Part shown: piece by piece, positions 55,800 to 64,000 of the stretch | How positions within the stretch are numbered: position 1 is the first letter of the stretch | Layout: each line of letters begins with the position of its first letter | Assembly: GCA_025355505.1 (NCBI GenBank) | Contig: JANXZM010000069.1 | Coordinates: 1 to 64,000, forward strand | Direction of reading: 5' to 3' | DNA: 64,000 bases | Origin: Acidobacteriaceae bacterium | GTDB taxonomy: Bacteria; Acidobacteriota; Terriglobia; Terriglobales; Acidobacteriaceae | The notes under the pieces: model-generated | What the model saw: the letters and a program-made list of their open reading frames with translations, nothing else | Databases searched by the model: none | Told to the model about the DNA's origin: nothing | Position numbers and translations under genes: made by a program

Positions 55800-57869
55800 C
55801 TATTCCCGCAGAAAAACGACGTACTTGTGCTTGCGCAGAAACCGGAAATATCCCACGAAGTCGAAATCTGTTGGCCCAAGTTCCATGCGGGTCAAGCGGA
55901 TGACCTCGGCAAGGTTGCGATGTCCGTCACACCAAAAGAGGGCCGTTGTGGGAAGAATATCCCACGCTCCTGAAGGGTAGCCCTCGCGCTGGTCGGGCGA
56001 GATGTCGTCCAGCGGCAAGGTCCCGAAGCGCTTCCGCCCAACGACAATTTTGGACGCTTCGTTCACTTGAGGGTCTAGGACCGCAATCGGTCGCACAGGT
56101 GCTATGCCAAACTCCATGGCCCTGCGATCAACGGCATGGCGCACCCTGTTGGTTTGCTCCTCCCCAAAGCGGCGCAGTCCATCGACCAGCGGAGCCAGAC
56201 TCTTTGCCACTTCCTCGCGTCTCGATTCCGGGACCAGACGAAGAACCGAGAGAACGGATTGAGTTTCTCGATTGACGGAATATGCGACGTGATCGATCGC
56301 GTCCTGAAGCAACCGCCCGAGGCCGTTAAGGTCGCTCGCTACCGGGGCGCGATCCAGGAACTGCGCGTCGGAAGCCAGTATCTGTCCGTAGCCCCGCGTC
56401 TGGCTCAGCTCCGCCAGCCACATCGCCTCGGGCTCACTTGCGTTAGCCAGATAGTAGACGAAAGCGGCATTTACGGTTGCGATGTCGCGCACTGAGCGAG
56501 AATCCACGCGGTCAGGTGTGTCTTCGCTGTTATGGTGCGTCTGCACCCCGCTGCCGCTGTAACCCCACACCGTGGGAACATCGACCATCGGCTCACTCAA
56601 GTAGGTGTCGGTGCCAGCCATGAACTCGTGCTCATGCCAGGGTCGCTCCACCTTGGGAAAGTACTCCTGGGCAACGCGCAAGATGAACGCATCCGTGTAG
56701 GATTTCGCCACGTGCGGATTCATGTAAAAGGTGTACTCTGTCCCCGCCAAATCGTAGGAAGCGGCCGGCGTGTCCATGCACAACGCCGCAACCGTGCGGC
56801 GAATGCGATCAGGATGCGTATCGATGTAATGCATCGATCCGTAGAGTTCACCCATGATCAATAAGCGGATGCTCCTCTTCGGCCGGGGTAGCTTACCAGT
56901 GGCGATCAGCCGGTTGAGGGTTGCCATGGACTCAAGCATTGCCGCCACACCCGTGGCGTTGTCCTCAGCCCCTTGTTCGAACGAGTGCCCCAGCGTCAGC
57001 ACTTCTTCGGGACCGGTTCCCGGGATAACGCCGGTCACATAGGGATATTTGCCGCTGTAGTAGCGACTGTCGACGGTGGCCTTTACGCGCACCGCGGAGT
57101 GCTCCGCGAGGAGTTTGCGAACGAGCGCGGTTTGCCGGGGGGAAATCGAGAACGAAAGCAGCGGAGTGTTGCCCTTGGTGAACGCCCACCCATTGTCTCC
57201 CCACGCGTTGATCCACTGCCGACCGTCCTCAAGCCCGGGATTTTCGGTGAAGGCATTGATGGCGCCGGCGGCTCCGGCTCGTACAAGCGCCCACTTGAAG
57301 TCTGCGGGATTCTGGCTGGTGAGCACCAGTCTGCCATTGAGCGGCAAGCGTGCGATCTTCGCGGGATCAGTCTCTTTGAGTTCCACTACCTCTGCGGTCA
57401 CGCCATCAGCAGGCGTCGGACCGCTCCACATGCCGAGCGAGGTGGGAACCTTCTGAAAATCGGCCAGAGTTGCTAGATCGGCCGGCAACGGGGGATCGAC
57501 GATCTCCAGGTGCGCCGACTTCGCTTCCCAGGCGAGGGGCATCGTCCAGAACCCGGCTTGAGTTGAACCGTCCGCCGGTGCCCCTAAGAGCTCGACGTTC
57601 TTCATGCCAACTTCTTCCATGGTCTGTTTCAGGTATTCCGCTGTCTCTTGAAACTTCGGGTAAGTGGACCAGCGGTCTGTCGAGTACACGTGCCGCATGA
57701 AGTCCATGGCCTGACTGGGCTGTATCTCGGCACGGATGACTTGAACCTGTTGCGCAAGATCTCCCGGCGGCGGCGCCGGAGTCTGCGACCATGCAGCATC
57801 GAGCAGGAGGAAGAGAACAGCGAGTGCCTGGAGGGGGCGAGGTAGAGGGCGTCGTTCCGGAGAGGTCAT
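55800..57869 (-). CDS. Exported M28-type zinc aminopeptidase with C-terminal winged-helix-like region
   Basis: 689 residues from ATG 57869 (the frame opens at 57926); a signal peptide covers LQALAVLFLLLDAAWSQ. A protease-associated-like domain lies around residues 150-250. The M28 metal site follows: LTLGHSFEQGAEDNATGVAAMLE, with His and Asp, LIMGELYGS near the usual E-E pair, CMDTPAA, and THHNSEDTPD with the last His. GHS replaces the usual HxD, so metal ligation may differ. The last ~80 residues (DGHRNLAEVIRLTRMELG) look like a small helical DNA-binding-like fold seen in DUF4910-type M28 relatives. It probably cleaves peptides in the periplasm. Confidence 0.75.
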   Translation of the reverse strand: MTSPERRPLPRPLQALAVLFLLLDAAWSQTPAPPPGDLAQQVQVIRAEIQPSQAMDFMRHVYSTDRWSTYPKFQETAEYLKQTMEEVGMKNVELLGAPADGSTQAGFWTMPLAWEAKSAHLEIVDPPLPADLATLADFQKVPTSLGMWSGPTPADGVTAEVVELKETDPAKIARLPLNGRLVLTSQNPADFKWALVRAGAAGAINAFTENPGLEDGRQWINAWGDNGWAFTKGNTPLLSFSISPRQTALVRKLLAEHSAVRVKATVDSRYYSGKYPYVTGVIPGTGPEEVLTLGHSFEQGAEDNATGVAAMLESMATLNRLIATGKLPRPKRSIRLLIMGELYGSMHYIDTHPDRIRRTVAALCMDTPAASYDLAGTEYTFYMNPHVAKSYTDAFILRVAQEYFPKVERPWHEHEFMAGTDTYLSEPMVDVPTVWGYSGSGVQTHHNSEDTPDRVDSRSVRDIATVNAAFVYYLANASEPEAMWLAELSQTRGYGQILASDAQFLDRAPVASDLNGLGRLLQDAIDHVAYSVNRETQSVLSVLRLVPESRREEVAKSLAPLVDGLRRFGEEQTNRVRHAVDRRAMEFGIAPVRPIAVLDPQVNEASKIVVGRKRFGTLPLDDISPDQREGYPSGAWDILPTTALFWCDGHRNLAEVIRLTRMELGPTDFDFVGYFRFLRKHKYVVFLRE

Positions 57870-58028
57870 TGCAAGTTCCCGCGGGTATCCAGACGAGTTT
57901 GCGTCACCACTTCTGAGGAAGCCCACCGTGTCACCCCTGACTGCCGAACCGGAGCCCTCGTGACGAGCGAAAGCTCCGCCAACTCGGCAAAAATCGACTT
58001 GAGACCTGTTTGGATAGCATGTTATAGT

Positions 58029-58979
58029 CTACTTGTTGTGGTGTGCGATATATAGTATATCACCACCATAGGTTCCTCCCGCTATATCGCGCAGCAGGTT
58101 GTAGTGGTTCCGGTTGTCGATTCCACTGAGCTGAACGCTGAGCCGCAACTGCCAGCGTTCAGCGAGTACCCGTAAGACTTCTTGAATCTGGTGATCCCAC
58201 TCAAGCCAATCGTGCACTCCCGGGCGCTCGCGGTATTCGTGCGGGAAATGCTTCGCCTGCAACAATTCAGAAAACCGCCGGCTGTCTGGTAAGAGATCAT
58301 CCTCTGTTCCACAATCCACATATAGAAACGGCATCTCCGCCGCCGGAATGTCGAGAAGCTGCTTGGGATCGTTGGCCGCGCGTTCCGGTGAACCGGCGGG
58401 ACCAAAGGCGTCGTGAACCGAGTGGACGAATTCATCGCCCCACTTCCGCATCTGCTCGTCTGTTCGGTCCGTGATCCCCAGTACCCCGCTCAGAGATGCC
58501 GCAAACGAAAAAGTTTCGTGATACTTGAGTCCCAGCTTGATCGCGCCATATCCCCCCATCGAGAGTCCTGCCACCGCGATGCGCCCCTGATCCTGCAGCG
58601 TACGGTAGTGCGCATCTACATACGGAACCAGATCTTTCATGATGTAGTCTTCCCAGCGAACTCCTGAGCCTGCCCCGTTCGCATACCAGCCGGTCTTGCC
58701 ATCGGGCATGACGATGATCAAGGGATACCGTCTGGTGTACAAAACAATGTTGGTCTTTTCCGTCCAGGCGCTGTACGTGTCGCCGAACCCGTGCAGAAGC
58801 AACAGAACGGGATAACGTTCCTCTCCCTGGTCGTAGCCTTCGGGAAGAATGATCCGAAATGGAGCTTTGGAGCGCAAGACCGCGCTTTCAAATACGACTG
58901 TGTCCACTCGCTTGTGCGATTGCGCGTGAAGAGAAATAGCCAGCGAAAAGAAGAGCAGTCCTGCAAGGAGTTTGCCCAT
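58029..58979 (-). CDS. Exported esterase, esterase-D/feruloyl-esterase-like
   Basis: 316 residues from ATG 58979, with AGGGAGA upstream; TTG 58985 is a weaker option. The signal peptide is LLAGLLFFSLAISLHAQ. The alpha/beta-hydrolase of the PF00756 type has LLLLHGFGDTYSAW, nucleophile GLSMGGYGA, acid in YVDCGTEDDLLPDS and His in PGVHDWLEW. Members remove acetyl, feruloyl or other acyl groups from plant polysaccharides. The last ~20 residues lie past the fold, and their codons contain a copy of the GATATATAGTATAT element. It is followed by the M28 gene on the same strand. Confidence 0.85.
   Translation of the reverse strand: MGKLLAGLLFFSLAISLHAQSHKRVDTVVFESAVLRSKAPFRIILPEGYDQGEERYPVLLLLHGFGDTYSAWTEKTNIVLYTRRYPLIIVMPDGKTGWYANGAGSGVRWEDYIMKDLVPYVDAHYRTLQDQGRIAVAGLSMGGYGAIKLGLKYHETFSFAASLSGVLGITDRTDEQMRKWGDEFVHSVHDAFGPAGSPERAANDPKQLLDIPAAEMPFLYVDCGTEDDLLPDSRRFSELLQAKHFPHEYRERPGVHDWLEWDHQIQEVLRVLAERWQLRLSVQLSGIDNRNHYNLLRDIAGGTYGGDILYIAHHNK
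58047..58061 (+). promoter_or_regulatory. GntR-type box inside the 3' end of the esterase gene
   Basis: GATATATAGTATATC fits the consensus GATATATWGTATAY seen at three promoters, and is flanked by GTG and CAC, making a longer dyad. It lies within the last codons of the esterase gene, about 180 bases upstream of the M28 gene start, and has no clear -35. It may control the M28 gene or be chance. Confidence 0.35.
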
Positions 58980-59026
58980 ATTCAATTCTCCCTATAAGTG
59001 AGGAAACTCCGTCATCGAGAACGTCG

Positions 59027-59803
59027 CTATTGATTGACGCCGCTGGCCAAGAACCCGCCATCCACGGTCAGCATTGTACCTGTGACGAAGCTGGCAGCAT
59101 CGGATGACAGAAAGATAGCCGCGCCCACCAGTTCTTCAATTTTCCCAAAGCGCTTCATCGGAGTGCGCAGCAGAAACTCTTGTCCTCGCGGAGTGCCATC
59201 AAGCAATTGTGCGTTCAGAGAGGTGCGAAGCACGCCGGGCACAATCGCGTTCACACAGACTTCGTAAGGAGCCCATTCGACCGCCAGGGACTGCGTCAAA
59301 GAACGGACACCGGATTTGCTGGCACCGTAGGCTGCCACTTCATGGAGCCCGACAAACGAAGAGAGCGATCCGATATTGACGATACGACCGTATTTGCGCT
59401 CCAGCATATGCTGGCCAAACACCTGGCAGGCACGCAACACACCTGTCAGGTTCGTCTCGATAATCCTGTTCCAATCGGCTTCAGGGAAGTTCTGCGTGGG
59501 GGCCCGCTTGGTGATTCCAGCGGAGTTGACTAGGATATCGACTTTTCCGAAGGCTGCGATGACAGCGGCCAAAAGAAGTTCAATCGAAGCGCGGTCGAGA
59601 ACATCGGAGGTGATATGCAGAGAGCGGCGTCCCAGCGCCTCGATCTCAGCGGCGACTTGATTCACCTGTTCCGTCCGGCGTGCGGTGGGAATAACGTCTG
59701 CACCCGCTTCCGCTAAACCAAGGGCGATCGCCCGACCAATGCCGGAACTTCCCCCGATTACCACGGCAGTTCGACCGTTCAGTTCTAAGCCTCGATAGCC
59801 CAT
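59027..59803 (-). CDS. Short-chain dehydrogenase/reductase, gluconate-5-dehydrogenase-like
   Basis: 258 residues, classical SDR: cofactor motif VIGGSSGIGRAIALG, NSAG at the NNAG position, catalytic Ser in IGSLSSF and Y-x-x-x-K in YGASKSG, and a C-terminal MLTVDGGF. The residues after the first strand (TARR) favour NADP(H). Sequence style fits the group that includes gluconate 5-dehydrogenase, fructuronate/tagaturonate-type reductases and 2-keto-3-deoxygluconate dehydrogenases. It shares its strand with the ManD-type dehydratase 57 bases upstream, so a hexuronate or hexonate oxidoreductase is the best guess. Confidence 0.85.
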   Translation of the reverse strand: MGYRGLELNGRTAVVIGGSSGIGRAIALGLAEAGADVIPTARRTEQVNQVAAEIEALGRRSLHITSDVLDRASIELLLAAVIAAFGKVDILVNSAGITKRAPTQNFPEADWNRIIETNLTGVLRACQVFGQHMLERKYGRIVNIGSLSSFVGLHEVAAYGASKSGVRSLTQSLAVEWAPYEVCVNAIVPGVLRTSLNAQLLDGTPRGQEFLLRTPMKRFGKIEELVGAAIFLSSDAASFVTGTMLTVDGGFLASGVNQ

Positions 59804-59860
59804 TCTTCCTCGCTGTTCTCCAGATGGCGACTACATGAATTCCGTGAGGGCTGTGCCTCG

Positions 59861-61069
59861 CTACCAATTCCACATCGTTCCGTCCAATTTACGGTTGACC
59901 GGTAAATAAGCCCGTGCGTAGGGGAATCGTTCCGCCAGCTTTACGTCGTAGTCCACGCCCAGGCCGGGCTTGTCTCCAGGATGGAGATATCCGTCGGCAA
60001 AGTAGTAGGCGTGTGGGAACACATCGTCCGTCTCCTTGGTGTGGCGCATATATTCCTGAATTCCGAAGTTGTGAATGGAGATGTCGAAATGGAGAGCTGC
60101 AGCCATCGAGATGGGAGACAGATCCGTAGCCCCGTGACAACCGGTTTGCACGTGGTAGATCTCAGCCAGCGCCGCAATTTTCTTCAAATGGGTGATCCCG
60201 CCACTGTGGACGATGGTCATGCGAATGTAATCGATCAGTTGCTCGGTGATGAGGATGTGCGCGTCCCATATCGAATTGAAGACTTCTCCCAGTGCCAAGG
60301 GAGTTGTCGTATGGTGGCGGACAATGCGGAATCCCTCCTGGAGCTCCGCCGTGACCGCGTCTTCCAACCAAAACAGGTGATGAGGCTCCAGACTCTTTCC
60401 CAACCGGGCTGCCTGGATTGGAGTAAGTCGGTGATGCGCGTCGTGGAGAAGATGCAGGTCGTCGCCAAACGTGAGGCGCAATCTCTCAAATAGCTTGGGG
60501 ACATGGAGAAGGTATTGTTCAGTGGACCACAAATTCTCCGGCGGAAGGCCGGTCGCAGCGGGCTCATAGTAAAGCTTTTCTTGGGCAACACCATAGGTGG
60601 AAGAGAGACCGGGGATTCCGGTTTGTGCACGAACCGCCTTGTACCCCAGCGCTACGTATTTCGCGACTTCGTCGCTGGTTTCCGCAATATCGACGCCGTT
60701 GGCGTGCCCGTAGACAAGGACTCTGTTTCGACTCTTTCCTCCGAGCAGGTTATAGACCGGCGTGTTCAAAGCTTTGCCCTTGATATCCCACAAGGCCATG
60801 TCTACAGCCGCGATGGCTGTCATTGTGACCGGTCCGCCGCGCCAGTAAGCTCCCCGGTATAAGTACTGCCAAATGTCTTCGGTCTCAAAAGGGTCACGAC
60901 CAATGATGCAAGGAACTACGTGCTCACGAAGGTAGGAAACGACCGCCATCTCGCGCCCATTCAGCGTGGCATCTCCGAGGCCGTAGATCCCTTCCTCTGT
61001 CTGGATCCGCAGGGTCACGAAATTCCTTCCCGGGCAGGTGACAAGAACGTCGGCGGCAATGATCTTCAC
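59861..61069 (-). CDS. manD: D-mannonate dehydratase-family enolase (ManD/RspA type)
   Basis: 402 residues. Sequence blocks are those of the mannonate dehydratase family of the enolase superfamily: [62 protein letters not shown], and the C-terminal DGTMWNW. Metal ligands are the Asp in HDAHH and the Glu in EDA and GEV. High-activity members convert D-mannonate to 2-keto-3-deoxygluconate; low-activity members act weakly on mannonate or gluconate, so the exact substrate is not certain. It fits between an SDR and a LacI regulator as a hexuronate branch. Confidence 0.85.
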   Translation of the reverse strand: MKIIAADVLVTCPGRNFVTLRIQTEEGIYGLGDATLNGREMAVVSYLREHVVPCIIGRDPFETEDIWQYLYRGAYWRGGPVTMTAIAAVDMALWDIKGKALNTPVYNLLGGKSRNRVLVYGHANGVDIAETSDEVAKYVALGYKAVRAQTGIPGLSSTYGVAQEKLYYEPAATGLPPENLWSTEQYLLHVPKLFERLRLTFGDDLHLLHDAHHRLTPIQAARLGKSLEPHHLFWLEDAVTAELQEGFRIVRHHTTTPLALGEVFNSIWDAHILITEQLIDYIRMTIVHSGGITHLKKIAALAEIYHVQTGCHGATDLSPISMAAALHFDISIHNFGIQEYMRHTKETDDVFPHAYYFADGYLHPGDKPGLGVDYDVKLAERFPYARAYLPVNRKLDGTMWNW

Positions 61070-61135
61070 TTGTTCGCAGTCTCCTCAAGGCCTGTTCTTC
61101 CAGAAATATCGATGGGATGAATCCTGTCCGGCCTA

Positions 61136-62200
61136 TTAGCGCGCGTGCGCCTGGACCTCTGAAACACCCGCCAGCGTCGGCTCGATGGAGCGAATAGAGT
61201 CACGACGGATCAGTTCTGTCGGCATCAGCAACTGTTGCGGAGGCAGGTCGGGTTCCTGGATACGTCGCAGAGTGAATTCGGCGAGATGCGACCCGAGTTC
61301 CATGGGGAATTCCCGCACCGTGGTCAACGCTGGATACAACAAGTCCCCCATGGTGTCGTTGAATCCTGCCACGCTCATATCGTCGGGAATCCGGATTCCT
61401 AACTCCTGCAACGCGCCATAGACGCCCGTGGCTGCTTGGTCGCTGCCTGCAAAAATTGCGGTCGGGCGTTCGTTTTTTGCAAGCAATGATTTCACCGCCA
61501 GATATCCCAACTCGCGGTCTTCGGAGCGAATCTCGCTGTAGTGCGGTTCAAGGCCTGCTTCGAGCATGGTCTGCGCATAGCCCCGGGCGCAGCGGGCATA
61601 CCACGGCAAGCCGCGGTTTCCGATAAACCAAATCTTGCGGTGCCCCATGGAAATGAGATATTGGGTAATTTCGGCGGATCCGCGGAGGTCATCCGTGGCC
61701 ACGCTGTCGCAGTCTTCTGAACGCCAACTTCCAATGATGTTGTTGCCGACGACGGAGAAGGGAATGCGCCGCTCGCGAAGAGCTGACAGAATGCTGACCG
61801 AATGCGTACCGCTAAGGATCACGCCGCCAACGCGGTCCTTGCGCGTGAGGGCTGGAGGAAGCCGTAAATTTCCTGCGGGTGCAGTCAGGTCGCAGCGGAA
61901 AGAAATAAATTGGAGATCCCATCCGTGCTGATTGCAGTATGCCTCAGCGCCCAGCAGGATGCGGGACTGAAATTCATTCAAATTGTCACGATTTCCCAGG
62001 ACGAACGCGATCACCCGGTTCTTGCGTGTGGTCGTCAGATCAACGCCAAGGTGTCGAGCAGCCTCATAGACCCGTGCCTGAATCTCGGCATCGACCTGAG
62101 GATTTCCATTCGCGACACGAGAAACTGTTGCAGCGCTTACGCTTGCGAGTTTCGCGATGTCGTGTAGGGTAGTCTTCACGGACTTTTTCTCGCCATTCAT
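61136..62200 (-). CDS. LacI-family transcriptional regulator
   Basis: 354 residues from ATG 62200; the frame extends to 62242 but without a good start site. The helix-turn-helix is TLHDIAKLASVSAATVSRVANG, followed by a hinge and a periplasmic-binding-protein-like effector domain (AFVLGNRDNLNEF, GVILSGTHS, IFAGSDQAATG). A sugar effector is expected. It is encoded 66 bases upstream of the ManD-type gene on the same strand and divergent from the dioxygenase gene. A perfect 10-bp inverted repeat at 62252-62277 is its probable operator. Confidence 0.9.
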   Translation of the reverse strand: MNGEKKSVKTTLHDIAKLASVSAATVSRVANGNPQVDAEIQARVYEAARHLGVDLTTTRKNRVIAFVLGNRDNLNEFQSRILLGAEAYCNQHGWDLQFISFRCDLTAPAGNLRLPPALTRKDRVGGVILSGTHSVSILSALRERRIPFSVVGNNIIGSWRSEDCDSVATDDLRGSAEITQYLISMGHRKIWFIGNRGLPWYARCARGYAQTMLEAGLEPHYSEIRSEDRELGYLAVKSLLAKNERPTAIFAGSDQAATGVYGALQELGIRIPDDMSVAGFNDTMGDLLYPALTTVREFPMELGSHLAEFTLRRIQEPDLPPQQLLMPTELIRRDSIRSIEPTLAGVSEVQAHAR

Positions 62201-62251
62201 TATGCCACAGCCTAGAGGGACGGTTGAGTAGGAAGTTGCCATTAAAATAGA

Positions 62252-62284
62252 AATATTGCCAAACCAATGGCAATATTATTGACA
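62252..62284. promoter_or_regulatory. LacI-type operator dyad with adjacent -35 box
   Basis: AATATTGCCA (62252-62261) and TGGCAATATT (62268-62277) form a perfect 10-bp inverted repeat with a 6-base spacer. TTGACA (62279-62284) follows at once and may be the -35 of the plus-strand dioxygenase gene, though its -10 is weak. A further TTGCCA half-site is at 62236-62241. The dyad lies between the LacI gene and its divergent neighbour and so could control both. Confidence 0.7.
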
Positions 62285-62447
62285 CATTAAGAAACAATAG
62301 AGAAGATGATTTCGCGTTGGCCTAACCAGTTCTTGCAAGACCACCGCACGATATGTCCGGACTCTGGGCTTAAGATTAGCGAAATTGGATGGCCAGAACT
62401 GGTACCTGGCAGTGATGCGTCGCAATACTGCTTGGAGGAAAGTCAAA

Positions 62448-63275
62448 ATGGTCATACCTGGAAACATCGAAGGCGAGCTTAGCGCCCCGTATGGACTCCG
62501 AAAGGAACAGATCGAGTTCTATGCGCAAAACGGTTATCTGAAACTCCGTCAGGTATTCACATCTGAGCTGTTGAACTATTACCAGCCTGAAGTCAGCAAG
62601 AAAGTGATGGAGCTGAATAGGCAATCTCTTCCGCTCGCTCAACGTTCTACTTATGATAAAGCGTTCTTGCAGATCATGAACCTGTGGGTTGAGAGTTCCA
62701 TCGTGCGCGAGCTTGTTTTTAGTGAGAGACTGGCTCGCATTGCAACCGAACTAATGGGGTGTCGTGGCGTCCGTCTATATCACGACCAAGCTTTGTACAA
62801 GGAATCCGGCGGTGGCGCAACTCCATGGCACGCAGATCAATACTATTTCCCTGTGTCGAACGACAACATAGTTACGGCGTGGATTCCGCTTCAGAGCACT
62901 TCGCTCGAAATGGGGGCACTTTGTTTCTGTGGGAAGAGCCATCACCTTCAGTATGGCCGTGATCTTGAGATCAGTGACGAAAGCGAGTTGAAGCTTGCGC
63001 AGGCGCTTAAACAGTTTCCCGTTGATGAAACCCCGTTCGCTCTGGGTGACGTTAGCTTCCACGCCGGCTGGACCTTTCACCGAGCGGGCGCAAACAGGAC
63101 AGGTCAAGCTCGCGAGGTGATGACGATCATTTATATGGACCAGGATATGCGATTGGTACAGCCGAAGAACAAGAACCAAGAGAGTGATCTCGAGCACTGT
63201 CCTGGAGTAGCCATCGGAGAGGTTATCGATTCACCACTAAATCCAATTATCTTTACCGATCCCAGCAAATCGTAG
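62448..63275 (+). CDS. Phytanoyl-CoA dioxygenase-like Fe(II)/2-oxoglutarate oxygenase
   Basis: 275 residues from ATG 62448, which has GGAGGAAAG upstream; a longer frame from 62385 lacks a site. The jelly-roll iron site is H-x-D in TPWHADQYYFP and the distal His in FHAGWTFHRAG, followed by the Arg that binds 2-oxoglutarate in GQAREVMTIIY. There is no signal peptide. PhyH-like enzymes in sugar loci are common in acidobacteria and planctomycetes and mostly uncharacterised; some hydroxylate small molecules. It is divergent from the LacI gene across a shared dyad, so it may belong to its regulon. Confidence 0.8.
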   Translation: MVIPGNIEGELSAPYGLRKEQIEFYAQNGYLKLRQVFTSELLNYYQPEVSKKVMELNRQSLPLAQRSTYDKAFLQIMNLWVESSIVRELVFSERLARIATELMGCRGVRLYHDQALYKESGGGATPWHADQYYFPVSNDNIVTAWIPLQSTSLEMGALCFCGKSHHLQYGRDLEISDESELKLAQALKQFPVDETPFALGDVSFHAGWTFHRAGANRTGQAREVMTIIYMDQDMRLVQPKNKNQESDLEHCPGVAIGEVIDSPLNPIIFTDPSKS

Positions 63276-63336
63276 TGGCACGGAACTAGCAACGAGAAAG
63301 TGAACTCTGCCTTCGAGTCGGCGATTCCACGCAGAC

Positions 63337-64000
63337 CTATTGGGGCACGACAGGTAGAATCAGCGCCGAAGGACGCGTCTGGTCGTGCCACACCGTGTTG
63401 GTGGCTTTCACCATGCGGGAGCTGCTCGCCTGCTCCTCGCCGGTATTCAGGTTGCGATCAAAACGGGGGAAGTTACTGCTGGAAACTTCCAGACGAAGCC
63501 TGTGACCAGCAAGGAAAACATTGCTGGTTCCGGCCATGTCGACGGTGATCGGATAGACGGCTCCGGGCGTCATCATCTCCACTTTCTCTTGTGTGTTGCG
63601 GTAGCGCATGCGGAGAATTCCTTCCGTCAGATTTTGCGCATACCCATTCGGCCAGACGTCTACAAGTTTTGTGGTAAAGTCCGTGTCCTTAGCCGAGGAG
63701 CTCACATACAGCTCAAGACTTACGGGTCCTGTCACCTCGAAGTCTCTTTGGAACGCCTGCGTGGTGTAGACGAGAACATCACTGCGTTCTTCCACCGTCC
63801 GCTGATCGATCGGCCCGGCGGTCATGCGATCCCGATCACAGCAGAGAGGCCCTCCGCGTGTAGGCACGGGATTTGCAGGATCGTAGGTGAAGGTATCGCG
63901 ACTCTCCTTCGCGGTAGGTGTCTGCGGTGTCAAACCTCCTTCGCCGTTTACAGAGTTCGCGTTTCCTGAAGATTCAAGGTAGTACCGTGTACCTTTCGCG
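63337..64000 (-). CDS. CocE/NonD-family hydrolase, C-terminal part (cut by window edge)
   Basis: The minus-strand frame is open from base 64000 to the stop at 63337, giving about 220 residues. It matches the C-terminal jelly-roll domain of X-Pro dipeptidyl peptidase/cocaine-esterase-like hydrolases: FTYDPANPVPTRGGPLC, then DVLVYTTQAFQRDFEVTGP, TDFTTKLVDVWPNGYAQNL and HRLRLEVSSSNFPRFDRNL. The catalytic alpha/beta-hydrolase half lies outside the window. Members hydrolyse esters, amides or beta-lactam-type amides. It converges on the dioxygenase gene with a 61-base gap. Confidence 0.85.
   Translation of the reverse strand, partial: AKGTRYYLESSGNANSVNGEGGLTPQTPTAKESRDTFTYDPANPVPTRGGPLCCDRDRMTAGPIDQRTVEERSDVLVYTTQAFQRDFEVTGPVSLELYVSSSAKDTDFTTKLVDVWPNGYAQNLTEGILRMRYRNTQEKVEMMTPGAVYPITVDMAGTSNVFLAGHRLRLEVSSSNFPRFDRNLNTGEEQASSSRMVKATNTVWHDQTRPSALILPVVPQ

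Noticed and set aside
1-64000. CRISPR arrays, tRNA and rRNA genes
   Set aside because: No regularly spaced short repeats, no cloverleaf-like sequence and no rRNA-like conserved segments were found by reading; absence is not proven without a covariance-model search.

Overview
The window reads as a chromosomal segment of a heterotrophic, Gram-negative bacterium, most probably an acidobacterium (Solibacter/Bryobacter-like). The reasons are a large Oar-type TonB-dependent receptor with an N-terminal carboxypeptidase-regulatory-like domain and the LPLNGR plug motif, many Tat-exported Gfo/Idh/MocA dehydrogenases and TIM-barrel sugar isomerase-like proteins, a sulfatase-fold/TPR fusion, and GC-rich coding with long forward operons. 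The taxonomic call is inference from gene content. No rRNA, tRNA or CRISPR array was recognised.

Positions 1-3350 are a mobile-element scrapyard. They hold the C-terminus of an IS5-type transposase, an AbiEii-like nucleotidyltransferase with a small partner (the only intact genes there), a frameshifted PRTRC protein E gene, a PRTRC protein C gene cut by the N-terminal piece of another IS5-family transposase, an RHS-repeat fragment and a tyrosine-recombinase fragment. PRTRC cassettes are normally plasmid- or island-borne, so this looks like the decayed edge of an integrated element.

From 3377 to about 53500 lies a very large carbohydrate-catabolism region, almost all on the plus strand. Its elements are: two overlapping TIM-barrel isomerase-like genes and a dehydrogenase (3377-6307); a beta-helix lyase-like protein with a GH42-like enzyme (6571-10502); a third TIM-barrel protein, a MocA dehydrogenase, a double alpha/beta-hydrolase and an alpha-toroid lyase-like protein (10574-16900); a beta-propeller protein, an OYE-like flavoenzyme, a DapA-family aldolase and an M55 D-aminopeptidase (16998-21668); a four-gene enolase-superfamily/DapA/DHOD-like/MFS operon (21804-26582); an exported amidohydrolase; a FadR-type GntR regulator with the TonB receptor (28030-32633); MocA, ApbE and GH20-like genes (32895-37902); two minus-strand genes (transglutaminase-like and sulfatase/TPR); and a second block with a broken toroid gene, an Fe-S aldo-keto reductase, a HEAT-triheme-lectin fusion, a MocA dehydrogenase, the second double hydrolase, the third toroid gene and a second M55 peptidase (42129-53478).

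Two structures tie this region together. First, the pair double-hydrolase plus toroid protein, followed by an M55 peptidase, occurs twice (12873-21668 and 48469-53478), and a third toroid copy is a pseudogene. Second, a 14-bp element GATATATTGTATAY overlaps the -10 region of three promoters (upstream of 6571, 28030 and 42129), always 15-16 bp from a TTGAC-type -35. This points to a regulon of the encoded GntR protein. The beta-helix gene even carries a copy of the GntR promoter and the GntR N-terminal coding sequence fused in frame upstream of its signal peptide. Functionally I infer an outer-membrane import and periplasmic processing system for an acidic or acylated glycan, with an unusual amount of redox chemistry outside the cytoplasm.

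From 53887 to the right edge the genes are on the minus strand except one: a chimeric amidohydrolase pseudogene, an M28-type peptidase, an esterase, an SDR, a mannonate-dehydratase-type enolase and a LacI regulator with a perfect 10-bp dyad upstream, then a plus-strand phytanoyl-CoA-dioxygenase-like gene, and the C-terminus of a CocE/NonD hydrolase at the edge. SDR, ManD-type dehydratase and LacI fit a hexuronate branch that would take up the products of the lyases.
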